This document shows, one piece after another, positions 1-8,500 of a DNA stretch of 64,000 nucleotides (its first letter is position 1; every line of letters begins with the position of its first letter). Location: positions 25,719,937-25,783,936 of the forward strand of contig OY855905.1 in assembly GCA_963693305.1 (NCBI GenBank). The letters run 5' to 3'. The position numbers and the translations under genes are program-made. Origin of the DNA: Meandrina meandrites. Its lineage: Eukaryota > Cnidaria > Anthozoa > Scleractinia > Meandrinidae. The notes beneath the pieces are model-generated. The model was not told where the DNA came from, did not search any database, and saw nothing but the letters and a program-made list of their open reading frames with translations.

Positions 1-759
1 ACGGAGGTTGGCAGCGAAACTGCTCTTGAAATGATCTTTTTTAAATTCGAGATTAAAATGAACCGTCCTCTTGTTGATGGGGTGAAAATCTTTACTTGTG
101 ATCACTCCCATTCCTTTAATGTTGAGTTCGTCAACGAACTCGTCACCGCGGTTTCCCTCTAAAGCGTATTTAAAATCATTCTCCATCTCTTTATCGACGG
201 CGTAATCAAATCTCTCAGAGACGTGATCTCTATACTGTGTCTGTATAGTGGCGTTGCTATCGCTGATGGTTTTGTTAACGTAATTAACGCTCGCAGCGAA
301 TGTGGCATCCGATGAGGATGCCTCTTTAAGATTCTTTATCTCGTTTCCGCTCATATTGAGATCGCCTGTCATTGCATCTCCCTTCTTACTAACGAGGCTG
401 TTAACGTGAGTTTTTACCTTGTTGTCCGCATAACTCTTATTGACTGCGTCTTTGTCACCGACGGGATTGGCGAGGTTTACGATTCTCTTTGATTTAAGAT
501 CAAGATTCTTTTTATTGTCTTTTTTTAAGTTAAGGTTATCATCCTTCTTCGAATTAAGGGAATCGATCCTCTTCAGTGTCTCTTCTCTCTGCATATAATC
601 TTTCAAGTAAATACTACCGGAGAGGATGGCTACCCATTTAAGGTAGTCTGTAATGCTAGTTGAGGGGTCATCCATATTGACGAAGTAACCGAACCCTGAG
701 GAGATACCTATAAGAACGGAGGCGTCATAGATAGTCTTGAAGATCTTCTCTTTCGACAT
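1..759 (-). CDS. Fibre-like structural protein of the provirus (partial, C-terminus outside window)
   Basis: The frame opens at the ATG at 759 and stays open through position 1, giving 253 residues without a stop. Two hydrophobic stretches near the N-terminus (about residues 12-25 and 39-54) are followed by a lysine-rich linker. Then come shaft-like motifs of the form KRIVNLANPVGDKDAVNKSY and GDAMTGDLNMSGNEIKNL, spaced about 30 residues apart. These patterns (MTGDLNM, I-x-NL, DAVN) are typical of trimeric fibre or tail-fibre shafts in phages and also occur in fibre-like proteins of eukaryotic viruses. I infer a virion fibre or attachment protein, possibly membrane-linked given the N-terminal helices. 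The start is supported by a TTTAAAGA motif 18 bases upstream. The distal part of the protein cannot be seen. Confidence 0.6.
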   Translation of the reverse strand, partial: MSKEKIFKTIYDASVLIGISSGFGYFVNMDDPSTSITDYLKWVAILSGSIYLKDYMQREETLKRIDSLNSKKDDNLNLKKDNKKNLDLKSKRIVNLANPVGDKDAVNKSYADNKVKTHVNSLVSKKGDAMTGDLNMSGNEIKNLKEASSSDATFAASVNYVNKTISDSNATIQTQYRDHVSERFDYAVDKEMENDFKYALEGNRGDEFVDELNIKGMGVITSKDFHPINKRTVHFNLEFKKDHFKSSFAANLR

Positions 760-777
760 TTATCTTAAGAGAGAAGA

Positions 778-785
778 TCTTTAAA
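778..785 (-). promoter_or_regulatory. TTTAAAGA promoter-like motif, fibre-like gene
   Basis: TTTAAAGA on the minus strand, 18 bases before the ATG at 759. The same YTTAAARR pattern precedes all nine genes of the element, so it is probably a TATA-like core promoter element. Confidence 0.45.
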
Positions 786-816
786 TAAAGACGTAGGAGG
801 TGGCTCTGAACGAAGT

Positions 817-1251
817 TCATAGCATCCCCATCTTCGGTATGGGAATCTTTGATTGTTGTGGTCTTTCTATCGCAGGTTGTACGACCTGACGATCGTAAGT
901 GGGTGGCTCCGTTAAGGGAGGATCAACCTTTGTGTCTTTTCTGTAACTCATAAACATATTCAATGCGGTCAAGCCGATACCGACAATGGAGATCGCGGTT
1001 GTGAAAGAGATCTCAGGAATCCAACCCTCTGCTGTGAGATCCTTACTATTCTGTGACTCTCCTGTCTCTCTCTCCTCAGGTTCAGTTGCCTTCTCAGCAT
1101 CACGTCTCATCTTCTCTTTCAACGCCTCCTTAGCCCTTCGGTTATACTCAGCGAGTCTCTTTCCTGCGGCGACCTTCTTGGGATCTTTCTCTTTTGTTTT
1201 AACATTACTCTCAATAGGGGTCTTAGTGATCTGCTCAACATCTTCTGACAT
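817..1251 (-). CDS. Small single-pass membrane protein of the provirus, function unknown
   Basis: The frame encodes 144 residues. The N-terminal half is highly charged and probably helical (lysine, arginine and glutamate rich, with KDPKKVAAGKRLAEYNRRAK at about residues 23-42). A hydrophobic segment at about residues 81-103 (FTTAISIVGIGLTALNMFM) could span a membrane, and the tail is proline-rich. Charged helix, membrane helix and proline-rich tail suggest a minor virion or membrane-associated protein, but I know no characterised homologue. It lies between the fibre-like gene and the 95-residue gene on the same strand. A TTTAAAGA motif 22 bases upstream supports the chosen start. The overlapping plus-strand frame is treated as a shadow. 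Confidence 0.6.
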   Translation of the reverse strand: MSEDVEQITKTPIESNVKTKEKDPKKVAAGKRLAEYNRRAKEALKEKMRRDAEKATEPEERETGESQNSKDLTAEGWIPEISFTTAISIVGIGLTALNMFMSYRKDTKVDPPLTEPPTYDRQVVQPAIERPQQSKIPIPKMGML

Positions 1252-1273
1252 GTTTTAGTAATGCCAGAAGATG

Positions 1274-1281
1274 TCTTTAAA
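1274..1281 (-). promoter_or_regulatory. TTTAAAGA promoter-like motif, membrane-protein gene
   Basis: TTTAAAGA on the minus strand, 22 bases before the ATG at 1251. It is identical to the motif before the fibre-like gene. Confidence 0.45.
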
Positions 1282-1308
1282 CAGGTTTAGATAGTTAAGC
1301 TTAAGAGT

Positions 1309-1596
1309 TTACACTGGTAAAAATATAAGATCATCCTCATCCATAAAAGCCCCGTGTCTCTGCACCTGTTCCTTACTCATATTTATTATCACTTCCCTTC
1401 CTTTGTCAAAAGCGCTTGTGATTATTTTAGAGCCTTGCTCTGTGAAAGCGATGAGATCATTACCTCTAGAAAGATCCTCATGTCTAAATCTTATGGAGAC
1501 GGCTTCCCTATCACAAATGGCAGAGAGCAACTTTTCTCTCTGTTCTTTAGAGATGTTCACTCTAAAATGTTCGTAACGCACATTCTCTTGAGACAT
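1309..1596 (-). CDS. Conserved small provirus protein, 95 residues, function unknown
   Basis: The frame encodes 95 residues rich in charged residues, with two similar segments. One reads ISKEQREKLLSAI (about 15-27) and the other NMSKEQVQRHGAF (about 72-84), each a short SKEQ-type helix after a strand-like stretch. This hints at an internal duplication of a small alpha/beta unit. There is no signal peptide or membrane helix. From general recollection, short proteins of this style accompany cnidarian Polinton/adintovirus-like elements, but no function is established that I can name. A TCTAAAGA motif lies 23 bases upstream. The plus-strand frame over the same bases is a shadow. Confidence 0.55.
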   Translation of the reverse strand: MSQENVRYEHFRVNISKEQREKLLSAICDREAVSIRFRHEDLSRGNDLIAFTEQGSKIITSAFDKGREVIINMSKEQVQRHGAFMDEDDLIFLPV

Positions 1597-1619
1597 TTTA
1601 TTTAATAAGTAATAATGAT

Positions 1620-1627
1620 TCTTTAGA
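1620..1627 (-). promoter_or_regulatory. TCTAAAGA promoter-like motif, 95-residue gene
   Basis: A one-base variant of the element's recurring YTTAAARR motif on the minus strand, 23 bases before the ATG at 1596. Confidence 0.35.
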
Positions 1628-1651
1628 TCATTTTTCCACTATTAACCTTTA

Positions 1652-2038
1652 TTAATCAAGCTTAACACCTTTCATTATTAATTTTCCGATAATGAAAGGC
1701 TTGAGTTCCCAATAACAAACGTAGTGAGGGATTCTTATCAAGAGAACCCCTTCATCTCTGCACATCTCATCCTTCAAAGAGTCTTTCATAACTTGATACT
1801 CGAAATCACCCACACATGAGTGAAATAGGGGAGCGAACCTCGAGTGCTGCACACCGTCGTACTCGAATGCTAAACCTTTACCGAGAGGAGTGACTATGTC
1901 AGGGTTATAACCATCCAACTCGAGGTTCTGGTAAGTCCAAGGATTCTTTAACCAATCGGGTCTTACCGTTTTGAACTCTTTTTTGAATAACTCTTGAAAT
2001 ATCTTTCTGCACTTCTCTTCATATACTCCGAATGACAT
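1652..2038 (-). CDS. PD-(D/E)XK / Vsr-like nuclease candidate of the provirus
   Basis: The frame encodes 128 residues. The centre reads as a restriction-endonuclease-like core: an acidic residue in LDGYNPDIV (about 41-49), then a beta strand with GLAFEYDGVQH (about 55-65; E59 and D61 as metal-ligand candidates). A helix with QVMKDSLKDEMCRDEG (about 82-97) and a hydrophobic strand (VLLIRIPH) follow. This order resembles Vsr-type and DUF559-like nucleases and nuclease-like proteins of large DNA viruses. Likely roles are resolving replication intermediates or nicking during replication, which is an inference. There is no HNH or GIY-YIG signature. It lies between the 95- and 167-residue genes, and a CTTAAACA motif lies 21 bases upstream. 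Confidence 0.6.
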   Translation of the reverse strand: MSFGVYEEKCRKIFQELFKKEFKTVRPDWLKNPWTYQNLELDGYNPDIVTPLGKGLAFEYDGVQHSRFAPLFHSCVGDFEYQVMKDSLKDEMCRDEGVLLIRIPHYVCYWELKPFIIGKLIMKGVKLD

Positions 2039-2059
2039 GTTTAGTTAACTATTAAGAAA

Positions 2060-2067
2060 TGTTTAAG
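2060..2067 (-). promoter_or_regulatory. CTTAAACA promoter-like motif, nuclease gene
   Basis: A variant of the recurring YTTAAARR motif on the minus strand, 21 bases before the ATG at 2038. Confidence 0.35.
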
Positions 2068-2096
2068 CTAAGCTTAACAGTCTTATTCAGTCACTA

Positions 2097-2600
2097 TTAA
2101 GAGTCTTCTTCATTCTCTTGATTTTTGTTAGAATTCTCCTCACTCGGTCTTAACTTTACGTGCTTAGCGACCTTGAAGAGTCCGCTAGCTAACGCTACCA
2201 ATCTTCCTCCCTTCAGTACCAAGAGACCTGCAAAGTTACTCAGTTCACGTTTAACAAGATCATCGTTCTTCAAATCTTCATTCAGTGCCTCCACATCATC
2301 CACGGGAATGACGTAAGAGATAAGAACTGAGGCCGCAGAGATGGCTGACTCCACAAGACCGGTAGATACCTTCTTACCCATGACCGTCTTATAACGATTG
2401 AAGTACTTCTCCACCTGTTTGGGAGATAGTCTCTTAATATCTCCCAGACTCATCGCTTTACCGAGAAACTCCTCTGTCGATCCTAGGGAAGCGAGTATCG
2501 CGAGTGATTCTCTCTGAGTATCGAGATCTTCATCATCATCGGGGGTCTTATCCTCTTTAACCTCGGGTATATCTTCAATATAATCTTCAACGTTCGCCAT
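2097..2600 (-). CDS. Provirus protein of unknown function, 167 residues
   Basis: The frame encodes 167 residues. It has acidic ends (residues 1-28 and the last 15) and a more hydrophobic, probably helical middle. That middle includes VESAISAASVLISYVIP at about 83-99 and FAGLLVLKGGRLVALASGLF at about 123-142. The hydrophobic stretches could be amphipathic or membrane-active helices, as in minor capsid or membrane-lytic proteins of adeno-like viruses, but this is only an inference. No catalytic motif is visible. It sits directly downstream of the packaging ATPase with 38 bases between them, on the same strand, which suggests a late or structural role. Confidence 0.5.
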   Translation of the reverse strand: MANVEDYIEDIPEVKEDKTPDDDEDLDTQRESLAILASLGSTEEFLGKAMSLGDIKRLSPKQVEKYFNRYKTVMGKKVSTGLVESAISAASVLISYVIPVDDVEALNEDLKNDDLVKRELSNFAGLLVLKGGRLVALASGLFKVAKHVKLRPSEENSNKNQENEEDS

Positions 2601-2627
2601 CTCTGTCTGTTGATATGATTGGTGAAA

Positions 2628-2635
2628 CCTTTAAA
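2628..2635 (-). promoter_or_regulatory. TTTAAAGG promoter-like motif, 167-residue gene
   Basis: YTTAAARR motif on the minus strand, 27 bases before the ATG at 2600, in the short gap after the ATPase stop codon. Confidence 0.4.
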
Positions 2636-2638
2636 TTA

Positions 2639-3259
2639 CTAAGTCGGTATCTCGAGATAACACTCAAAAGGATATATGAGACATAGACAGAGTCGAGAGT
2701 ATCTCTCTGTTTTTAAAAGTTTCATGAATTTTTTTCGAGTCTCTATGTCCAGTTCTCCTCCGTAATCCTCAAACAAGGTCTTCATGCCGATCTGTGAGGG
2801 ATTGTGAAAAGTTACCACGCAGGAGACGTTCTCTCGGAAGGGTTTCGCGATCGAGGTTAACTGCTGTGTCAACACCCATACACTCAATCCGTCGTGTCTC
2901 CCGGAGAAAGCGAGGTCGACGAATTTATTGGAGCGTTGCTTAAGGTCTTTGGAGACGGCGCAGTCGTCGAGAATTAACAGGGTGTTCGTCCCGGAGAAGA
3001 GAAGTGATACGTCTGTAAGAAGAGAATCGATCTCATCTGAGTTGGAGGCATCTGGAGAGAGGATTAAGAATCGTTTATCACCCTGTGCAAACCCGTGATA
3101 TGTCCTGTTCTTGGCGTATGTCGGGCAGATAAGAACAATGTACTCAAAGACCTTTCGGAAGTGTCCTCGTAACTGCTCTATTAGATACTTTGTTTTTCCA
3201 CAGTTTGTCGGTCCTGTGATTATCATGTTAAAGGGAATATTGTCTCGTAACTCATTCAT
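2639..3259 (-). CDS. A32/FtsK-HerA-type genome-packaging ATPase
   Basis: The frame encodes 206 residues. A Walker A motif, GPTNCGKTK, lies at residues 16-24. A Walker B motif, LLILDDCA, lies at about 94-101, followed by a sensor-like segment, LSVWVLTQQLTSI, near 133-145. This matches the compact A32-like branch of the FtsK/HerA superfamily that pumps viral DNA into preformed capsids in Polintons, adintoviruses and NCLDVs. The length fits that branch (roughly 200-270 residues). The gene lies next to the capsid gene on the same strand, as is common in such elements. The start at 3259 places the Walker A near the N-terminus and is preceded by a TATTAAAA motif at 22 bases. Both nucleotide-binding motifs are intact. 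Confidence 0.85.
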   Translation of the reverse strand: MNELRDNIPFNMIITGPTNCGKTKYLIEQLRGHFRKVFEYIVLICPTYAKNRTYHGFAQGDKRFLILSPDASNSDEIDSLLTDVSLLFSGTNTLLILDDCAVSKDLKQRSNKFVDLAFSGRHDGLSVWVLTQQLTSIAKPFRENVSCVVTFHNPSQIGMKTLFEDYGGELDIETRKKFMKLLKTERYSRLCLCLIYPFECYLEIPT

Positions 3260-3281
3260 TTATTTATTAAGCGAAGGATTT

Positions 3282-3289
3282 TTTTAATA
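3282..3289 (-). promoter_or_regulatory. TATTAAAA promoter-like motif, ATPase gene
   Basis: A motif variant on the minus strand, 22 bases before the ATG at 3259. It overlaps the last codons and stop of the capsid gene. Confidence 0.35.
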
Positions 3290-4522
3290 TAGGATCGACT
3301 TCAACTCTGTGTTCATGATCTCCATAAATGCGTCAGCAACCACGAACATGTAACAGTTGATTTTTCCCGTTCCACCGACCTTCCTCTTGATCTCAAGTTT
3401 CACTCCGTCTCGTGTTGTGTTTATGTGAAGACCTCCTCCGTGAATACCGTTGTCAGGAAAGGTTCTCAAATCGATCCAGAGAGCGAACTTGTCTGTGTAG
3501 AAATCCTCTTCCTTCACCTTGCCTGATCCTCCCATTCGTCTCTTGATCGATTCCCAAAAGTCGGACGGTACCATCCCCTTTGAGAAGAGTCGGTTGGGCA
3601 TGCCGTCGATGTTGATGTTGATCGATTTAATGTCAGGATTGACAAACTTCTCAGAGTCTCGTTCTCCCTCTTTATAATCCTCTTCAAACAGACAGAGTAT
3701 ACCCGTCATCGACTTTCTCGGAAGATTGACGTGCTCGTTAATTACACTATCGTTTGGTTTTGAGATGGGAAAACTTCTGTGAAGGATTACATTCTCGTAG
3801 TAGAATCCTTTGCCTTCCTTATAGGAAGAGGCAGCCTTACTAGACAGGTCTTCACTATTGATGCATCGATACTCCAACTCAAGGTTGTGAATATTATATG
3901 TCGGTGTTTTCTCCTTCTCTTTTTTATCATGATTCACTATCTGATCAACCTTCGGTAGAGTGATCTCAAACAACAGAGGATGAGGAAGAGCCTTTGGATA
4001 GAGAGCGCCGTGATCACTTAGAACGGGATGGTCGAGAGGTATAACGTATTTAGTGTTGTGAACTGTGGCTAGGGCGACCTCCTTTGCGTCAGTTTCAACC
4101 CTATCCCCTGCAGGTGTACGAAGTTTTCTCATATTCTCGGATGAGATTCCCTGTTTTAATCTGTCATCTCTATCCTCGAGAAAGAGATCATGGTAGGTCT
4201 GAAAGAGATCGTATCTCTCTGTGGTCTGAAGTGTCTCTCCTCCGAAAGAGACCTTGAGTTGGCAGACAAGGTTTCGACCGACATTATTTACGAGGGTGTT
4301 GTTTGCATGACCACCGACTTTCAGGTTGAATAGAAGTTTAACACTTCCCGGTACGATTACCACGTTGTCTGACAGTTTGGGAATGTAAATACTGATGGTC
4401 TCACCGGGATTCGCTGATGAGGGATTAAATGTGATCCTGTTGAGAGATGACTCCGCCTTAAGGCCGAACGGTTCTCTCGGTACTCGGTTCGGATTGATAA
4501 TCTCTGCTATAGCGTGCGACAT
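3284..4522 (-). CDS. Major capsid protein candidate, double-jelly-roll type
   Basis: The frame encodes 412 residues rich in predicted beta strands, with no signal peptide, membrane helix or enzyme motif. The N-terminal part has alternating polar and hydrophobic strands around ISIYIPKLSDNVVIVPGSVK (about 44-63) and a CQLKVSFGGETLQTTERYD segment (about 86-104). The C-terminal part contains further strand-rich segments such as GLHINTTRDGVKLEIKRKVG. Size, beta content and position between packaging ATPase and integrase fit the hexon-like major capsid protein of adintoviruses and related Polintons. I recognise the general pattern from cnidarian elements, but this family is poorly conserved, so a structure prediction would be needed to confirm it. 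It is divergent from the integrase, with only 27 bases between start codons. Confidence 0.7.
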   Translation of the reverse strand: MSHAIAEIINPNRVPREPFGLKAESSLNRITFNPSSANPGETISIYIPKLSDNVVIVPGSVKLLFNLKVGGHANNTLVNNVGRNLVCQLKVSFGGETLQTTERYDLFQTYHDLFLEDRDDRLKQGISSENMRKLRTPAGDRVETDAKEVALATVHNTKYVIPLDHPVLSDHGALYPKALPHPLLFEITLPKVDQIVNHDKKEKEKTPTYNIHNLELEYRCINSEDLSSKAASSYKEGKGFYYENVILHRSFPISKPNDSVINEHVNLPRKSMTGILCLFEEDYKEGERDSEKFVNPDIKSININIDGMPNRLFSKGMVPSDFWESIKRRMGGSGKVKEEDFYTDKFALWIDLRTFPDNGIHGGGLHINTTRDGVKLEIKRKVGGTGKINCYMFVVADAFMEIMNTELKSILY

Positions 4523-4550
4523 TTTAAAAGAGAGAAAGATTATTTTTAAA
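4523..4550. promoter_or_regulatory. Bidirectional promoter between capsid and integrase genes
   Basis: Only 27 bases separate two divergent start codons. The plus-strand motif TTTAAAAG (4523-4530) lies 19 bases before the integrase ATG. The minus-strand motif TTTAAAAA (4543-4550) lies 20 bases before the capsid ATG. Each motif abuts the other gene's start codon, so transcription or translation starts must be arranged back to back. Confidence 0.5.
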
Positions 4551-5527
4551 TGAGTAACGAGAGAATTTTTAAAAAGATTTACTACAGCCCCGAGGGTTAT
4601 TGGAAAGGGTACTCCGCGGTATCGAAGTTGGCTTCCGCAGCCAAAGTCAGTGAGGTTGAGGCGAGAGATTGGTTAGAGAGACAGGCGCTTTGGCAGATCT
4701 ATCTTCCTCCGCCGAAGTATTTACCGCGGCCTCATTGGAGTGTGAGTAGACCGAATGAGATTCACCAAGCGGATCTTCTCTTTCTTCCTCACGATAGGGT
4801 GGGAAGAAAGACTTATAGATACGCTTTGGTTGTGATCGATGTTGCCTCGAGATATAAAGATGCTGAGGCGTTAACATCGAAAGAGAGTCAAGAGGTAGCG
4901 AAGGCCTTTGAGAAGATCTACTCTCGAAAGATTAAGTGGCCAAAGACACTGATCATCGATCCCGGTAAAGAGTTTATGGGTCATGTGGCAAAGTTGATGG
5001 AGAGACATAAAGTAAAGATACAGAGAAGTGAAGCTGGTAACCATCGAGCTCAAGCATTCGTTGAGAGAGCGAACAGGACTTTGGGAGAGAGATTATTCTC
5101 TCATCAGTATGCGCAGGAGATGGTTAGTGAAGGGAGATCAAGAGTCTGGGTGAAGAGGTTGCCCGCCGTCATGAAGTCGTTAAACTCTTCGGTAATCAAA
5201 ATCACAGGAAAGGAACCTGATAAAGCCCTCGGTTTAAAAGAGGTTGAGATGAGAGAAGTCAATTACAAAAGACCTGTCGGATTAAAAGAGAAGAGATTAC
5301 CCTCGGGTGTTCAGGTAAGGTATCTTCTCTCTCCCGGTGAAGATGAGGGAGGAGAGAGAAGGAGAGCGACTGATCCGATCTGGAGTATCGAGGTTTATAA
5401 TATAAATCGTGTGGTTATCTCTCCTGAACAGCCTGTTTTATATTATCTTCTCGACGGTCCGAAGAGATCGTTTGTGAGAGAGGAGCTTCAAGTCGTACCG
5501 TCTGATACCGAATTGCCTCCTTTATGA
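4550..5527 (+). CDS. Retroviral-type (DDE) integrase of Polinton/adintovirus type
   Basis: The frame encodes 325 residues. The rve core shows the catalytic triad: D75 in NEIHQADLLFLP, D137 in LIIDPGKEF and E172 in AFVERANRTLGE, with the retrovirus-like 35-residue spacing between the last two. The N-terminal 60 residues form a helical region without a clear HHCC zinc finger. The C-terminal 80 residues are basic, then strand-rich (about 275-320), consistent with an SH3-like DNA-binding domain, and no chromodomain is evident. The enzyme would insert the linear element DNA into the host genome with a short target duplication. It is the only plus-strand gene here, and its last 40 bases overlap the end of the polymerase gene tail to tail. 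All catalytic residues are intact. Confidence 0.9.
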   Translation: MSNERIFKKIYYSPEGYWKGYSAVSKLASAAKVSEVEARDWLERQALWQIYLPPPKYLPRPHWSVSRPNEIHQADLLFLPHDRVGRKTYRYALVVIDVASRYKDAEALTSKESQEVAKAFEKIYSRKIKWPKTLIIDPGKEFMGHVAKLMERHKVKIQRSEAGNHRAQAFVERANRTLGERLFSHQYAQEMVSEGRSRVWVKRLPAVMKSLNSSVIKITGKEPDKALGLKEVEMREVNYKRPVGLKEKRLPSGVQVRYLLSPGEDEGGERRRATDPIWSIEVYNINRVVISPEQPVLYYLLDGPKRSFVREELQVVPSDTELPPL

Positions 5528-8500
5528 CCGTAAGCGAAGGTGTGAATGTTATCCTCTCGTATTAATCTCTTATCATCGAACGGAGAGAGAGCGATCTTGT
5601 TAACCGTCTCGGTGTACATGGTGTGTAGATGACTTCTGATAACATTCATCTTTCTCATAGCGGCCGGTTTATTATCGAAGAGGCAGTCTTTGTAATCGTT
5701 AAAGGTGATGGTCTTCTTTATCACCGCCTTCTTCACTCCCTTACACTTCTTCTCCTCATATGACTCCTCCACTCTGTATGAGTAGAGTTTGGCTCTCAAT
5801 CCGACAAACTCTGCGATCTGCTTACCTGCAGCCTCGTCTTTGAACATGCCGATAACCTTCTTGTTAACACCGGTGAGAATACCGCTTGGGTGATCTTTCG
5901 GGTAATTACTCGTGTCGAACTTTGATTTCACATCGGAGGAGATGTCTCTATAAAAGTCTTTTGTCTGTATCTCGTAGGCGAGGCTGTCCGTGTCTGTGAA
6001 TAGTAATTTAGCGTTCTCTCCGTACTTGGGTTTGATGTAATTATAGTGAAAATCATACATCAAGGTCTTACTCAGGTCGAGGATTGACATGCCTAGGTAT
6101 ACGGGTTTATCGAATTTTAGACTGACCTTCTTCATATGAACTGCGGCGAGATTCTTAGAGAAGATTGTGTGGTGTTGATAATTCGGTTTACACGTTAACC
6201 TCTTCGCCTGAGATACTCGAGTGACCAATCTTATGTCGACTCTGTTTCTGATGTTCTCCATAGTCTTTCCGAATACGGAGTTATTCATCAACTTAAAAAA
6301 GTCTTTCTCAAAATCGTTCTGTGCCTTCGCTCTGAGATCGGTGTTAAGATCTATGTACGGCTTTAGCCACGCTGACTCTTTGAATGTGATCCCTCTGTGA
6401 ATCTTGGTCAGTTTAAGACCGAGAGATAGATAGAGTTTGAGAGTTTCGTGATGAATAACGTAATTCTTTTTATCATTAAGATTGGGGATCAATTTCTCAA
6501 CCTTATTCACGATGAGTCTCTCCGGTGCTAACGGATAATCGTTATGTAGGTCATGGAGTTTCTCGGGATAGGTGAGACTAACCTCAAGTATGCAGGGCAT
6601 ACTCTTCCAATCTTTCAACTCTTCTTTTTTTATCCATTCAAAATCTTTAGTCGGCAGAGGTTTACACATTGCCCAACCGTAGAGATTGTTCGCATCGAGA
6701 TAAGAGATGAACTTGTTCGGTTGATCGGGATCATAATCTTTCATATAAGGGTTGTTTGCCTTTCCATATCTCGTTGAGATCATAGAGACTCCCCCTCGAA
6801 TTCCTTTCTCTACCATCATTAACATCTCGTAATCTTCAAACAGTTCTAGTTTGACCTTGGTGATTTTTAAACACGCATCCCAAGCGAGTCCGGGCGCTGT
6901 GTAATAAAATATCGGGTCGAGACGGTAATTATCAAGGCAAACATCCCTGAAGTTTTCAAAGACGTCTGAGAGAAGGAGAACATCACTCTTTAGATAGAGG
7001 TCATGGTAATCTCTCATTGTCTTCATATTGAATGTTTCCCAGACATTCTGTGCGTGTTGATAATCCTCTTCTGTTATTCCGCTGTCATTTAATATGGAGT
7101 GAAATGCCTCTTTCGGTGGAAGTGATGTTGAAGACAGTCTGTCAAAGTTATCGAACCAATCGTATGGAAATACACCCTTTCTTAATAGAAGTTTTAACTG
7201 GTCACCTTCATAGAATTCTGTAATATTTTTAAAAGAGTCTTTCGGAAGATTCTTTACCAAACTGTCTAGGCTAGCCGCCATGAATTTAAAAGAGTCGATG
7301 AATCTTATTTTACGCTTTACCTCTACCTCCTCTCCCTTTTTATCAATGAATTTATCAACCAAGATATGTTTTGTGAATGAGATATACTTCTCCTCATTGT
7401 TGGGTATGCAGTCTATCTTTCCCTCTGATTTACCGAGGTTTTTAATGAAGAGATGACTGTCGTAACCTGAGAGATTGTGAAATATGACTGGATAGAATTT
7501 CGGTAGTCTGAATTTTAAATTACACATGTTATGAGCTGCGCCTCTATACTTTCCGGTGAGGTGACAGTGGTCACGGACTACTCTATAGTTTTCATCATCA
7601 GTATCTTTATCTATCTCTTCCTCACAGATGTGACAGATAGTTGCCCTTCTAAAGTCGATCTTATCTTCCTGTGTCATCACCATCTTCTTCGGTTTTTTAA
7701 ACCTGTTGTAGATCTCCTTGATATCTGACTCCAAAGACTCGATGAATAACTGAGGGATGTCTTCATCAGGAGATTCAGCTGTGTACTTTACAAGTTTGGG
7801 ATATAAGAGGTTATCATCGAAGCATTTTATCAGATAACAGAAACCTGAGGGTTTATGCTTTTGGTACTGATTGGTGAAGCTTTTACTATCATCGGGTTGG
7901 CATGTGTCTATCTTCTCTGTAAAACATTCAAAATCAGCATAGACAACGAAGGGAACTCTCTGCTTTTTGTAAAAATTCTTAAATTGTATATTTTCAAGAA
8001 ATGGCATCTCAATCTTAACAGCCTCGTTATTTTGACAGTACTCAGTATGTTTATTCAGTGATTTTTCTGATTGAAACGAGTTTAAGCATCTGTAGCAGAA
8101 ATGTCTCTTATGTTGGTGATTATTAATATTTTTTGATAAAAGTCTTGACATGTTTTTGATCCAGCAGTAGTGATTGGTCTCTTCGTTAGCGATAAGTAGA
8201 AGGTTTATCACCTGTTCATTCTTTTTGCTTATCCTCAGAGGGTACACAACGTCTACAGGGTATTCAACGCTTTCACAACCGAAAACGTTGATTGCGTAAT
8301 TGTTCTGCTTTTCAAACTTATCTATCTGTTTAAGTGATACAGGAAATTTAATACCTGTCCAGTCAAACTTCTCTGAATCCTCTCTCATCTGTTTACTCAA
8401 TCTCTCTCCATGTTCTTTAGCAGGAAACACAGCAGAGGTTACTGCCCACTTAAAACACTCATTATCGTTTTCATTCTGTACGTTGATGATCGCTTTTTTC

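Noticed and set aside
4647..5053. Minus-strand frames inside the integrase gene
   Set aside because: They are shadows of the plus-strand integrase, whose catalytic motifs are unambiguous.
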